NCBI RefSeq assembly: GCF_023650515.1
Contig: NZ_CP096016.1
Span: 3,350,001 to 3,414,000 of the forward strand
Length of the DNA stretch: 64,000 nt
Direction: 5' to 3'
Source: Alkalimarinus coralli
GTDB lineage: Bacteria; Pseudomonadota; Gammaproteobacteria; Pseudomonadales; Oleiphilaceae
This document shows positions 1 through 8,686 of this stretch, in pieces. The first letter of the stretch is position 1, and every line of letters begins with the position of its first letter. Under the pieces are notes generated by a model. It had not been told where the DNA came from and made no database searches. It saw only the letters and a program-made list of their open reading frames with translations. The position numbers and the translations under genes were made by a program.

Positions 1-597
1 GATAACTACTTTTGGCTAACACACCTTCCCGAAAGGTACTCGGATATTAAAGGGATACCGAAAACAGAAGCCAATAAAACATTGCTCCAGCTAATCAAAC
101 AGGAAGAAGGAACCTTAAACTGGTACTGCCTGGACTTCTGGACTGAAAAACTCGGCGTTGACATCACTCAACTAAAGCAGGAAATTCAACACCTGATTGC
201 CTTCAGACCGCACGTCAAAACATTCCTGCAAGAACTTCAGGATACCCGACACAGAGTAGTTCTGGTTACCAACGCGCACAACAAAGGCTTAAACCTCAAG
301 CTTAGCATCACCGGACTCGACCACTACGTTGATGCAATTATCTGCTCACACGACCTTAAGCTTCCTAAAGAAAACCCTCAATTTTGGCAAAAACTTCAAA
401 CGGTAGAGCCATTTGATAAAGAGCGCACCCTGCTCATAGACGACAGCCTGGCTGTGCTTAAGTCAGCCAAAACTTACGGCATTCAACATATTTACTCAAT
501 CGTCCAACCCGACAGTCAGAAGCCACCCAGAGAGAATGATGAATTCCCCGCCATTGAGCGATTTGATCACCACCTGACGCAAAACATAAACCGTTAG
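1..597 (+). CDS. yrfG: GMP/IMP nucleotidase YrfG (HAD family), 5' end cut by the window edge
   Basis: HAD-superfamily phosphatase that dephosphorylates purine nucleoside monophosphates in E. coli. The reading frame is open from base 1; the first visible residues (DNYFW) match the YrfG region that follows the N-terminal DxDGT nucleophile motif, so about 25 residues including the catalytic Asp lie outside the window. An internal TTG at 82 is therefore not the true start. Visible motifs are TLNWYCLDFW, motif II VLVTNAH, the motif III lysine (LPKENPQFW) and motif IV LLIDDS. The order yrfG-hslR-hslO-pckA is the E. coli order, which supports the assignment. Function comes from the family; the sequence shows only domain and synteny. 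Confidence 0.88.
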   Translation, partial: DNYFWLTHLPERYSDIKGIPKTEANKTLLQLIKQEEGTLNWYCLDFWTEKLGVDITQLKQEIQHLIAFRPHVKTFLQELQDTRHRVVLVTNAHNKGLNLKLSITGLDHYVDAIICSHDLKLPKENPQFWQKLQTVEPFDKERTLLIDDSLAVLKSAKTYGIQHIYSIVQPDSQKPPRENDEFPAIERFDHHLTQNINR

Positions 598-765
598 CCC
601 GGCAGCACCACAAGATGCATTTTAAACATTCCCATCGTTTCATAACCACCGTTAAGAGAGACAGGAAAACCAATGCACTTCGATTATTGCTATCTAATAC
701 TGCTACAATAGACCTATAGTGAGTTCAACAAAGCAGATCAAGGTTAATTAACTACACATTTTAAG

Positions 766-1185
766 ATGGCTAAAACCGAAGACTCAGAAAAAGTAAGATT
801 AGATAAGTGGCTATGGGCTGCGCGTTTTTATAAAACCAGAGCAATAGCCAAAGAGGCTATAGAGGGTGGAAAGGTTCACTATAATGGTGCTCGCACTAAA
901 CCTGGCAAAGTAATGGAACTCAACGCCCACCTCAATATAAGGCAAGGTTTTGTAGAGAAAGAGGTCGTTGTACTTGCGATTAGTGATAAACGCCGGGGAG
1001 CCCCCGAAGCCGTGCTGCTCTACAATGAAACTGACGAAAGTATAATCAAGCGAGAGAAAGCTGCAGCAGAGCGCAAAAACATGCAAGCAGGGCAGCTTCC
1101 TCCCGCCAGACGCCCAAACAAGAAGCAGCGCCGTCAAATACACCGGTTTGAAAACATCAACCGAGCCGACGAAAACAATACTTAG
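766..1185 (+). CDS. hslR: Heat shock protein 15 (Hsp15), S4-domain RNA-binding protein
   Basis: Binds free 50S subunits carrying nascent peptidyl-tRNA and helps recycle stalled ribosomes after heat shock. The 139-residue protein opens with an S4 RNA-binding domain (about residues 9-70; VRLDKWLWAARFYKTR, GGKVHYNG) and ends in a Lys/Arg-rich tail (PPARRPNKKQRRQIHRF), as in E. coli HslR. The ATG at 766 places the S4 motif at the usual distance from the N-terminus. It lies between yrfG and hslO on the same strand, 74 bp before hslO, so the two heat-shock genes are probably co-transcribed. A TACAAT box at 704-709 could be a -10 element, but no good -35 accompanies it. Confidence 0.93.
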   Translation: MAKTEDSEKVRLDKWLWAARFYKTRAIAKEAIEGGKVHYNGARTKPGKVMELNAHLNIRQGFVEKEVVVLAISDKRRGAPEAVLLYNETDESIIKREKAAAERKNMQAGQLPPARRPNKKQRRQIHRFENINRADENNT

Positions 1186-1259
1186 CCAGCTATCTGTTGA
1201 TTCAAAGACCCTGCATTTATATCTAAAAATATATTTATCTCAGAAATAGGCCCACCAAT

Positions 1260-2117
1260 ATGAAACACAGCGACACCTTTCAGCGCTTTTTATTTGATAA
1301 TCATCAGATACGTGGCGAGTTAGTTAGACTCAACACTAGCTTTGAGGACGTTAAACAACGCAAGGATTACCCTAAACCTCTCCAAGCGTTACTTGGTGAA
1401 GCTCTGGTGGCATCAGTTTTAATGAGCGGCACATTGAAATTTGAGGGGATTCTCTCTGTTCAGGCTAGAGGCAATGGGCCTGTCAAACTGTTAATGGCAG
1501 AGTGCACCCACGATAAAAAAATTAGAGCTATATCGCAATGGGAAGGAGAAGTGCCCGAAGAAAAACTATCGGAGCAGCTAGGGGCAGCACAGCTTGCAAT
1601 CACCATTGACCCCACTCAGGGCAAGCGCTATCAGGGCGTTGTCCCATTGGAAAGTGAAAAATTGGCAGACTGCCTCATTCACTACTTTGAACAGTCAGAA
1701 CAGCTGAGCACTCATATTCTCCTGTTTTGTGACAACGAACAGGCATCCGGGCTTTTTTTGCAGCAACTTCCCGCGAAAAACAATGAAGAAAAAGACTCTG
1801 ATGCATGGAACAGACTAACTCAACTGGCAAGCACACTAACATCAGAGGAAATTCATTCGCTTGATGGTGAAGCACTGCTTAATCGCCTCTACCACGAAGA
1901 AGAAGTGACGATTTACCCGGAAGAACCTGTCAACTTTGAGTGCAGCTGCAGCAAACAACGCACGAGCAGTGCAATCGTATCTCTCGGTCAGGAAGAAGTT
2001 TACAGCATTTTGGCAGAGCAAAAGGCCATCGAAATCAACTGCCAGTTCTGCAACGAGCACTATCGATACGAAAAAGCCGAAATAGATCAACTGTTTGGCA
2101 ACAAGCATTTCCACTAG
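1260..2117 (+). CDS. hslO: Redox-regulated chaperone Hsp33
   Basis: Cytoplasmic holdase chaperone activated by oxidation: a C-terminal zinc site holds four cysteines that form disulfides under peroxide or bleach stress, which unfolds the linker and exposes the client site. The 285-residue length is normal. The four zinc cysteines are visible as CSC near residue 223 and CQFC near residue 257. The N-terminal folding domain carries the typical GEALVASVLMSGTLKFEGILSVQ segment, split here only by description (GEALVASVLMSGTLKF). It follows hslR closely, as in enterobacteria and pseudomonads. No promoter of its own is obvious in the 74-bp gap. Confidence 0.95.
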   Translation: MKHSDTFQRFLFDNHQIRGELVRLNTSFEDVKQRKDYPKPLQALLGEALVASVLMSGTLKFEGILSVQARGNGPVKLLMAECTHDKKIRAISQWEGEVPEEKLSEQLGAAQLAITIDPTQGKRYQGVVPLESEKLADCLIHYFEQSEQLSTHILLFCDNEQASGLFLQQLPAKNNEEKDSDAWNRLTQLASTLTSEEIHSLDGEALLNRLYHEEEVTIYPEEPVNFECSCSKQRTSSAIVSLGQEEVYSILAEQKAIEINCQFCNEHYRYEKAEIDQLFGNKHFH

Positions 2118-2294
2118 CGTATTTAGCTCTGGGTGAGTCGTGTGGCGAGCCTCGGAGCGATAGATTTATTGCTTAGTTTGAAGCACTTACCGACCGATGA
2201 CGACAGAATTATCACTAAAAGCGTCATTCAAAATCACAAATAGTCGTTTTTTATTCTGCATTTTGGCATAATGGCGCCCCAGAATTTTTTAGGT

Positions 2295-2332
2295 CACGGA
2301 TGTAACGCCCATATAAGGCGCCTAACATCGTG
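2295..2332 (+). other. Imperfect inverted repeat in the pckA leader
   Basis: CACGGATGTAACGCC at 2295-2309 pairs imperfectly with GGCGCCTAACATCGTG at 2317-2332 around an AT-rich loop. It lies 30 bp before the pckA start and about 20 bp after a CATAAT box (2267-2272) that could be a -10. It could be a 5'-UTR hairpin or a protein-binding site; I cannot tell which. The rest of the 2118-2361 gap shows nothing else clear. Confidence 0.35.
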
Positions 2333-2361
2333 ATAAACACCAGCTGAAGGGTGAGGTACAA

Positions 2362-3897
2362 GTGAGTAACACTTATATTGATCTAAGCTCCGCTCAACTT
2401 GTTGAGCAAGCGCTTGAACGTAAGGAAGGCCAATTGGCCGATAACGGCTCTCTGGTTATTAATACCGGAAAGAGAACAGGTCGCTCGCCACTAGATCGTT
2501 TTATCGTAGAGGAGCCTAGCACCTCTGACGCAATCCATTGGGGACCAATAAACCGCCCTTTCAATGCCGATAAGTTCGACGCCCTTTGGGATCGTGTTGA
2601 AGCCTATCTTGCAGAAAGAGACAGCTTTGTCTCTCATCTACATGTTGGCGCTGATCCAGACCACTATCTTGCAGTAAAAGTATCTACTGAAACTGCATGG
2701 CAAAACCTGTTTGGTCGCAACTTGTTTATCCGCCCATCTGAATATAACCCTGCGGATAAGCAGGAGTGGCAAATATTGAATGTTGCCAGTTTTACCTGTG
2801 ACCCGGAAAGAGACGGCACCAATAGCGATGGCGCAGTGATGATTAACTTTGCTCAACGCAAGGTTTTACTTGCGGGCATGAGCTACGCAGGTGAAATGAA
2901 AAAGGCCATGTTCTCAGTACAGAACTTCCTTCTTCCTGAAAAAGACGTTCTTCCAATGCATTGCTCAGCAAACGTTGGTGATGACGGTGAAACCTGCTTG
3001 TTCTTTGGTTTATCAGGTACAGGTAAAACAACGTTATCTGCTGATCCTGAGCGTTTCCTAATCGGTGATGATGAGCATGGTTGGGGTAAGGGCGTTGTTT
3101 TCAATATTGAAGGCGGTTGTTACGCCAAAACGATCGACTTGTCACAGAAAAATGAGCCCATCATTTGGGATGCGATCAAGTTTGGCGCAATCGTCGAGAA
3201 CGTCAAGATCTCTGAAGATAAGCGTATCCCTGACTATCATGACACTAGCCTGACTGAAAATGGTCGTTGTGCGTACCCTCTAGAACACGTTGAAAAGCGT
3301 GTTGCTGAAAATCTGGCAGGCGAGCCAAAGTCAATTGTCTTTTTAACCTGTGACATGACAGGCGTTCTTCCTCCTGTTTCAGTTCTGTCAAAAGAAGCCG
3401 CAGCCTACCACTTCCTAAGTGGTTATACGGCACTGGTCGGCTCAACAGAAATGGGCTCAGACTCTAAGCTCAAATCTACATTCTCAACCTGTTTTGGCGC
3501 GCCATTCTTTCCGCGTCCCGCAGGCGAGTATGCTGAATTGTTAATGAAGCGAATGGAAGAGTTCGGCAGCCGTGTATATCTGGTTAACACTGGCTGGACG
3601 GGCGGCTCACACGGTGTTGGCACACGCTTTAGCATTCCAACAACCCGTGCCATTATCAGCGCAATCCAGAATGGCGATATCAGTGACACAGAAACAGAGC
3701 ACCTTGATAACCTGAATCTTGACGTACCTAAGCAAGTTCCAGGTGTTGATTCAGAACTGCTGAACCCTAGAAACACCTGGAGTGACAGCGCTGCTTACGA
3801 TGCAAAAGAGCAGGACTTGATCAAGCAGTTTGTTGACAACTTCAAGAAGTTTGATGTTTCTGACGCGATCATTAACGCAGGCCCAAAACTAGGCTAA
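2362..3897 (+). CDS. pckA: Phosphoenolpyruvate carboxykinase (ATP)
   Basis: Catalyses oxaloacetate + ATP to PEP + CO2 + ADP, the committing step of gluconeogenesis from organic acids. The 511-residue protein has the ATP-type PEPCK signatures: the kinase-1a loop [11 protein letters not shown], the kinase-2/metal motif LIGDDEHGW just after it, the substrate-binding [10 protein letters not shown] near residue 40, and NTGWTGG in the C-terminal half. The start is GTG with GGGTGAGGT 6-13 bases upstream. It ends the conserved yrfG-hslR-hslO-pckA block and is closed by a strong terminator, but the 244-bp gap before it suggests its own promoter. Confidence 0.97.
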   Translation: MSNTYIDLSSAQLVEQALERKEGQLADNGSLVINTGKRTGRSPLDRFIVEEPSTSDAIHWGPINRPFNADKFDALWDRVEAYLAERDSFVSHLHVGADPDHYLAVKVSTETAWQNLFGRNLFIRPSEYNPADKQEWQILNVASFTCDPERDGTNSDGAVMINFAQRKVLLAGMSYAGEMKKAMFSVQNFLLPEKDVLPMHCSANVGDDGETCLFFGLSGTGKTTLSADPERFLIGDDEHGWGKGVVFNIEGGCYAKTIDLSQKNEPIIWDAIKFGAIVENVKISEDKRIPDYHDTSLTENGRCAYPLEHVEKRVAENLAGEPKSIVFLTCDMTGVLPPVSVLSKEAAAYHFLSGYTALVGSTEMGSDSKLKSTFSTCFGAPFFPRPAGEYAELLMKRMEEFGSRVYLVNTGWTGGSHGVGTRFSIPTTRAIISAIQNGDISDTETEHLDNLNLDVPKQVPGVDSELLNPRNTWSDSAAYDAKEQDLIKQFVDNFKKFDVSDAIINAGPKLG

Positions 3898-3909
3898 GCG
3901 ATTAACTTT

Positions 3910-3935
3910 GTAGCCCCGGCAATAAGCGGCGCTAC
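3910..3935. repeat. GTAG-headed hairpin after pckA (possible REP-like unit)
   Basis: GTAGCCCCGGC and GCGGCGCTAC form an imperfect hairpin with GTAGC/GCTAC as its base. It begins with the same GTAGCC as the REP units at 4009-4088 but lacks their GGAATCA tail, so membership in that family is uncertain. Confidence 0.35.
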
Positions 3936-3940
3936 ACAAT

Positions 3941-3976
3941 AAAAAGCCCCGATTGAGTAATCAATCGGGGCTTTTT
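3941..3976. terminator. Bidirectional rho-independent terminator between pckA and the TRAP cluster
   Basis: A perfect 16-bp stem (AAAAAGCCCCGATTGA at 3941-3956, its complement at 3961-3976) encloses a GTAA loop. A-tract and T-tract on the two sides make it a functional-looking terminator for the convergent genes on both strands. Confidence 0.93.
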
Positions 3977-4008
3977 ATTATCTAGCCATGCACTCAACTC
4001 TATTTTCC

Positions 4009-4088
4009 GTAGCCGTGACAGCCTCGCAGCGGAATCTAGGAAACACTCCCCCCCTGATTACAGTCGTACCTCCTTCCATCAAGGCTAC
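4009..4088. repeat. REP pair (BIME copy A), tail to tail
   Basis: Type-1 REP on the plus strand (4009-4040, begins GTAGCCGTGA, ends CGGAATCTAGG) and type-2 REP on the minus strand (4053-4088; read on minus it begins GTAGCCTTGATGGAAGG and ends TAATCAGG). The two GTAG heads face outward. It lies between the 3' ends of convergent genes, the usual place for REP sequences. Related copies occur at 50.0/51.7, 58.6/60.3 and 61.0 kb. The type-1 unit here carries ACAGCCTCGCAGCGG where other copies have a GATGCAGCGAAGCGG-like segment. Confidence 0.8.
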
Positions 4089-4100
4089 AAGTGCAAAAAA

Positions 4101-5138
4101 TTACTCCGTTTTTTCAACACACTCTGCATTGGATGGTGCTTGCGAACAACGTACTTTTCGCATTAGTGTAAGCATCTTAGGGCTATAAACACCCTCATCC
4201 CTCAAACCAATACGAACATTTCTAAACATCTCACCGTAGCTCGCGACTTCAGTCGCCTTAGGCGAAACCCATAAATCATTATTAATAGTGGCTTCTGCAT
4301 CAGCGATCATCTGAAAAGCTTCATCATACTTAGATGCGGCATATGATCTAAAGTTCTGACCAAAACCTTCTGGGAATTTCTCTGAATCGATAACCACCTG
4401 AAATGTTAGCTGTGCGACTTTATAACTAAACACCCCCCCTGTCTCTCCAATGCCTTTGTGCAGCTCCAGTGGCTCATAGGCAACGGCAGGTGCATAGGCT
4501 ATATCCACACTGCCGTTGTTAAATTTACCGGCAAAATTAGCAGTACTTGAGCCAACTATCGAAGCACCTACGTGACGCACCATGTGCATAGCCGCAGAGT
4601 CATAGTCAAACGTCGCTATCTTTTTACCCTGCAACTCACCGACTGTATCAATCGTTCGGTCTCGGGCAAAAAGGTAGACCGCGCCAGCAGGGAGTATGCC
4701 TGCGATCTCGTACTTGCCATTTTTAAGCAGCTTGGCAGCCTTAGGTTGGCTCAAGGTCTCAAGAATCATCCGCATTTCTTTCTTACTTTGGATTGCTCCC
4801 AGCGCACCAATAGAGCCTGAGAACGTATTGAACTCTCGAACCCGAACATCGGTAATCAGCACCGAGTCACATTGCCCTGCCTTAAAGTCTTCTGCCGCAA
4901 TTTTTTCATCGGTATAAGGCCTTAACTCCAGGTCTACCCCCCACTTTAAAGCCGCCGGCTTGGAGGACTTCATAAGGTTATAGAGTGGACCATTCGCACC
5001 CACTGCATCCCATACACAGAATGAACGCTTTATCATTTCTGCTTGAACCGGGGCTGATGAGATCATAGCGCTTGCAGCTAAAGCAAGCGCAGATTTGACT
5101 GGAACCATAGATTTAAGTCTGTTTTTTGTTATTTTCAT
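4101..5138 (-). CDS. Putative TRAP-associated periplasmic solute-binding protein (paralogue 2)
   Basis: 345 residues with a Sec signal peptide (hydrophobic stretch about 14-32, predicted cleavage after PVQA) followed by a mature N-terminus starting EMIKRSFCVWDAVG. It is close kin to the protein at 7598-8617 over its whole length, sharing the KAGQCDSVL, ASIVGSSTANFAGKFNNG and C-terminal RKVRC...EC patterns. I recall this family as 'putative solute-binding protein' (DUF6091-like) next to TRAP permeases. Expected role: deliver an unknown substrate to the permease at 5370-7439. A terminator separates it from the permease gene, so it probably has its own promoter in 5139-5310. Substrate unknown. 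Confidence 0.72.
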   Translation of the reverse strand: MKITKNRLKSMVPVKSALALAASAMISSAPVQAEMIKRSFCVWDAVGANGPLYNLMKSSKPAALKWGVDLELRPYTDEKIAAEDFKAGQCDSVLITDVRVREFNTFSGSIGALGAIQSKKEMRMILETLSQPKAAKLLKNGKYEIAGILPAGAVYLFARDRTIDTVGELQGKKIATFDYDSAAMHMVRHVGASIVGSSTANFAGKFNNGSVDIAYAPAVAYEPLELHKGIGETGGVFSYKVAQLTFQVVIDSEKFPEGFGQNFRSYAASKYDEAFQMIADAEATINNDLWVSPKATEVASYGEMFRNVRIGLRDEGVYSPKMLTLMRKVRCSQAPSNAECVEKTE

Positions 5139-5310
5139 GTGAACTCCATTGAGTTTTTATTGTTATACGCAGCTGCGTTATCCCCTGCTATAAAAGCGCT
5201 CCCTAGCTAACGAATACTCCCAAAAATTGTTGTTCAATTCTGTGAACACTTACTTGATTACGAAATGTAACAATAGAGCATTTCGCAATAAAAGTCCGCT
5301 TTGCGAGCAT

Positions 5311-5340
5311 AAAAAAAGGGTAAGCACTGCTTACCCTTTT
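5311..5340 (-). terminator. Terminator after the TRAP permease gene
   Basis: Stem AAAAGGGTAAGC (5314-5325) with GCTTACCCTTTT (5329-5340); on the minus strand the hairpin is followed by a run of seven T. It lies 30 bp beyond the permease stop codon and before the paralogous binding-protein gene. Confidence 0.85.
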
Positions 5341-5369
5341 CTAATCCCGCTTCATCTACAAAGCAACAA

Positions 5370-7439
5370 TCAATACCCTATAGCCAAAGGGACATACGCA
5401 ACCAATACCAGCGCTATTCCCATTACAATGAGAGGCATAATAATGCGTTCATGCTTCTGATAGAAGGTATCCCCCTCCTGCGTCGCCAGCTCAACCTCTT
5501 CTTGCCCCACCACCTGTCGTGTTAACAAGTGGTTCAATGCAACTGGCGGACTCAAGTAACCCAACTCAAATGCAACCAGTGTCACCATCCAGAAATGAAC
5601 CGGGTCAATGCCACTCTGATAAGCAATGGTCGCGATGGTTGCACTAACCAATATCACCGCACCAAAGGCGTCCATAATCATGCCAAGAATTACCAATACC
5701 ACGACTAACAGCGTCATCGCAGCCCAGGCACTATCAAATGCGTGCGGGAACGATTCCATCATACCTGAGCGTTCAATAACCCCACCAATACTAACAGAGC
5801 AACCTATCAGAAGAAGCAACGCCCCAATCTCAGAAGTGGTCTCATTCGTAGCTGAACGGATGCTTTTTTCCAAGCCTTGGTGATTTATCTCTCCAGTAAC
5901 ATTTTGCTTACCCCCCTTCAGAGTTATGTGCTCATAGAGCAAAATACCCAGAAGAAGAACAGGCAGCACTCGCGGTGCAGAAAACTCGTCCATTTTCACT
6001 TCAAGTGCAAAACGGTAAAAAAGAATAATACCCGCAACCACTAGGATATAAGGCACAAGGTGCTTGAACTCTTTAACCATGGCAGGAAACGCTTCGCCCA
6101 CAGGAGCAATCTCAAGCTTGCTTTGGCGATTGACCGTCATAGCTACCAGTAAAAATAGGCCTGCAGTTAACAAGAAAACCCAGATCCCCCAGCTGAATAA
6201 CTGGTCAGTGGTGACCTCCCGGTTCAAATAAGCGATGACCACAACAAGAAGACAAGGCCTTAGTACAACCCCCAAACTTCCCGACATTGCTGTAGCAGCC
6301 AGAGCTAGCTGTCGTCTGGCACCGGCATTTCTCAACTCATGATAGATAACGGCACCCGCCGCTATAACGAATATTCCCGACGCCCCGGTATATGCAGTAG
6401 GCACTGCAGCAGCGATAACGGCAACCACTGCAAGTAACTCAGGCGGCATTTTCCAAGGTTTAAATACATTGAATACCAATGATGCCAGGCGCGTCTCCTT
6501 AAGCATCATACCGACCCATACATACAACCCAACATTCAAAAACATGTCAGATAGATCCATCATCTTATCCAGGTAGATGCCGATGCCCGCGACGTGTCCC
6601 GCAAGGGCAAAGTAGGTACCTGAAATCAAACACATCGTTGTATAAAGAGGTACAGACAGTAAAGCGTGGGTCAGGTTACCACCCGGTTTTATATCGGGCG
6701 GAATTCTGAATAGCTTAACCGCACTAATGATGGTTAACAGACCAAAGCCTGCAATCCATAAGTCATGAAGTATCTCTTTCGGAAGCTCGACTTCCGCTCC
6801 GCCAGCATGAGAGAGCGCCCTGAATGATAACGTTGAAACAAACAACATACCATTTGCAATAAACTGCAAAGAGAAGGAGACAGTATGATCAAGCTGGGTC
6901 TGCATTGCTCGCATCGCGATATGATGACGCGTCATGGTCGCAGTGGCGGCGCACAACAATACAAGAAAAGCCAAAATAAACCGCTGAGAGGTTAACCCAA
7001 ATGCAACCAGATCCGAAATAAATAACTCGACCGACCTAAATGCCTTAACCCCAGGAGTAATTCGATCTTTTAATTCCTCAAAGTTAGCATGCTTTGCTGC
7101 ACAGTCAGCTTTGGCATTTTCCAGAGAGCTACGCAATATAGCCGGATCAATAGGATCATCTTCAAAAAGATCCATATCATCATCTTCAGGCTTGTTCTTT
7201 TCTGCAAGCAGTTGCTCTTGTACTCGTTGCTCAACATCAAAATTTGCATCGCAGGCTGGTAACTGAGGGTCAACGCGAAGCTTGTAATAGCCGCCCCATA
7301 TTTGCTCGCCCATTTTAAGCATTTGATTATGAATATCACTGCCAGTACTAAATATGACTACGGCAAGCAATAAAATACAGGCAGGAAAGGACGACACCCA
7401 CTCCCTGGCAGAACGTTTAGCAACTCCACGATTTTCCAT
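5370..7439 (-). CDS. TRAP transporter large permease, fused DctQ-DctM type
   Basis: 689-residue membrane protein. After TM1 (about residues 18-36) there is a long hydrophilic, acidic segment (about 37-150) with EDDDMDLFEDD, then many membrane helices to the C-terminus. The second half has DctM features: GASGIFVIAAGAVIYHELR, MIMDAFGAVILVSATI and ELGYLSPPVALNHLL, the last a typical TRAP large-subunit signature. The length and the N-terminal extra helices indicate fusion of the small (DctQ) and large (DctM) subunits. TRAP permeases use ion gradients with a periplasmic binding protein; two candidate binding proteins flank this gene. The large polar insert in the Q part is unusual. Substrate not deducible. 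Confidence 0.85.
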   Translation of the reverse strand: MENRGVAKRSAREWVSSFPACILLLAVVIFSTGSDIHNQMLKMGEQIWGGYYKLRVDPQLPACDANFDVEQRVQEQLLAEKNKPEDDDMDLFEDDPIDPAILRSSLENAKADCAAKHANFEELKDRITPGVKAFRSVELFISDLVAFGLTSQRFILAFLVLLCAATATMTRHHIAMRAMQTQLDHTVSFSLQFIANGMLFVSTLSFRALSHAGGAEVELPKEILHDLWIAGFGLLTIISAVKLFRIPPDIKPGGNLTHALLSVPLYTTMCLISGTYFALAGHVAGIGIYLDKMMDLSDMFLNVGLYVWVGMMLKETRLASLVFNVFKPWKMPPELLAVVAVIAAAVPTAYTGASGIFVIAAGAVIYHELRNAGARRQLALAATAMSGSLGVVLRPCLLVVVIAYLNREVTTDQLFSWGIWVFLLTAGLFLLVAMTVNRQSKLEIAPVGEAFPAMVKEFKHLVPYILVVAGIILFYRFALEVKMDEFSAPRVLPVLLLGILLYEHITLKGGKQNVTGEINHQGLEKSIRSATNETTSEIGALLLLIGCSVSIGGVIERSGMMESFPHAFDSAWAAMTLLVVVLVILGMIMDAFGAVILVSATIATIAYQSGIDPVHFWMVTLVAFELGYLSPPVALNHLLTRQVVGQEEVELATQEGDTFYQKHERIIMPLIVMGIALVLVAYVPLAIGY

Positions 7440-7510
7440 GGATACACAGCCCCCAAAGCTTGTTATATATTTTCTTCTTTTGTTATCTAGTCTTAAAAAA
7501 CATTACGCAC

Positions 7511-7546
7511 TTAAAAAATAAGAGCCGCCCCGCAAGGCGACTCTTA
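7511..7546 (-). terminator. Terminator after the first solute-binding-protein gene
   Basis: TAAGAGCCGCC (7519-7529) pairs with GGCGACTCTTA (7536-7546) with one mismatch; on the minus strand the hairpin is followed by TTTTTTAA. It lies between the binding-protein gene and the permease and would make the binding protein more abundant than the permease. Confidence 0.8.
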
Positions 7547-7597
7547 CCATACATGCCTTTTTATCGCATGTTTGCTTTTAAGAACTCAACGAACCAA

Positions 7598-8617
7598 TTA
7601 CTCTCTTTTTTCTGCACACTCAGAGTTTGTAGGGTTCTTCTTACAACGAACCTTTCTCATTAAACGAAGAGCTTTGGCGTCATATACACCCTCATCACGC
7701 AGAGCAATACGAACTTCCTGGAGCATTTTTGAATACCCTTCCAGGTTTTCCTGGCTTGGTCGCATCCAGTACTCTTTCTTAATTTCAGCTTCCGCATCCG
7801 CTACCAGCTTGTATGCTTCCTCATAGCGAGTAGCAGTGTAGTCTCTTACTTTTTGTCCGTAACCTTCTGGGAAACGGTCTATACGAGCAATAATCTGGAA
7901 GTTCATCTGTGCCAGAGAGAAGTCAAATATCCCGCCGTTCTCACCTAAGCCTTTGTATAGCTCTAAAGGTGTATAGGCAACAGCTGGCGCATAAGCGACA
8001 TCAACACTGCCGTTGTTAAACTTACCGGCAAAGTTAGCCGTACTTGCACCAACAACCGAAGCACCCACGTGGCGAACCATGGTCATTGAAGCTTGATCAT
8101 AGTCGAGAGTTGCAACTTTTTTACCTTGTAGTTCTTCTACCGTGTCGATGTTACGATCCCTGATATACAGGTAAATCGCGCCAGCAGGTAAAATACCCGC
8201 TACTTCGTATTCACCACTCTTCATTAATTTAGCCGCTTTAGGCTGGGTAAGCGTCTGAAGGATCATCTTCATCTCTTCATTACCAGGAATTCCACCCATC
8301 GCCTCTAGCGAACCAGTAAACTTATTGAACTCTCGCGCACGAGTTCCAGTCAACAAAACCGAATCACACTGGCCTGCTTTAAAATCTTCAGCAGCAATTT
8401 TTTCATCAGTGTATGCCTTCAGCTCAAGATCGATGCCCCACTTCATTGCACTTGGCTTAGCTGACTTCATAACATTAAAAAGTGGCCCATTAGCGCCTAC
8501 TGGATCCCACACACAAAATGATCTCTTCATCATGTCTGCCTGAGCGACGCCACTCACTGCACTTGCTGATACTGCTGCGGCCACTGATAGCGCCTTAATG
8601 TTTTTTAATAACTTCAC
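7598..8617 (-). CDS. Putative TRAP-associated periplasmic solute-binding protein (paralogue 1)
   Basis: 339 residues. The signal peptide ends at VAQA with mature protein starting DMMKRSFCVWDPVG. Collinear with the paralogue at 4101-5138, with a conserved pair of C-terminal cysteines (RKVRCKK...EC) that could form a disulfide. It sits 70 bp after the lipoprotein gene (8687-9733) and before the TRAP permease. Expected to be exported to the periplasm and to bind the transported solute. The fold cannot be read from the sequence with certainty, but FAGKFNNGSVDVAYAPAVAY looks like the substrate-lobe region of a periplasmic binding protein. Confidence 0.74.
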   Translation of the reverse strand: MKLLKNIKALSVAAAVSASAVSGVAQADMMKRSFCVWDPVGANGPLFNVMKSAKPSAMKWGIDLELKAYTDEKIAAEDFKAGQCDSVLLTGTRAREFNKFTGSLEAMGGIPGNEEMKMILQTLTQPKAAKLMKSGEYEVAGILPAGAIYLYIRDRNIDTVEELQGKKVATLDYDQASMTMVRHVGASVVGASTANFAGKFNNGSVDVAYAPAVAYTPLELYKGLGENGGIFDFSLAQMNFQIIARIDRFPEGYGQKVRDYTATRYEEAYKLVADAEAEIKKEYWMRPSQENLEGYSKMLQEVRIALRDEGVYDAKALRLMRKVRCKKNPTNSECAEKRE

Positions 8618-8686
8618 TGTTCTGCCCTTATGTCGGTTATTTAAATAGGTAAAGTGGGTTGTTGAATGTCATCTGATTAGTCATTC

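Noticed and set aside
82-597. TTG at 82 as start of yrfG
   Set aside because: The frame is open to base 1 and the residues before 82 match YrfG.
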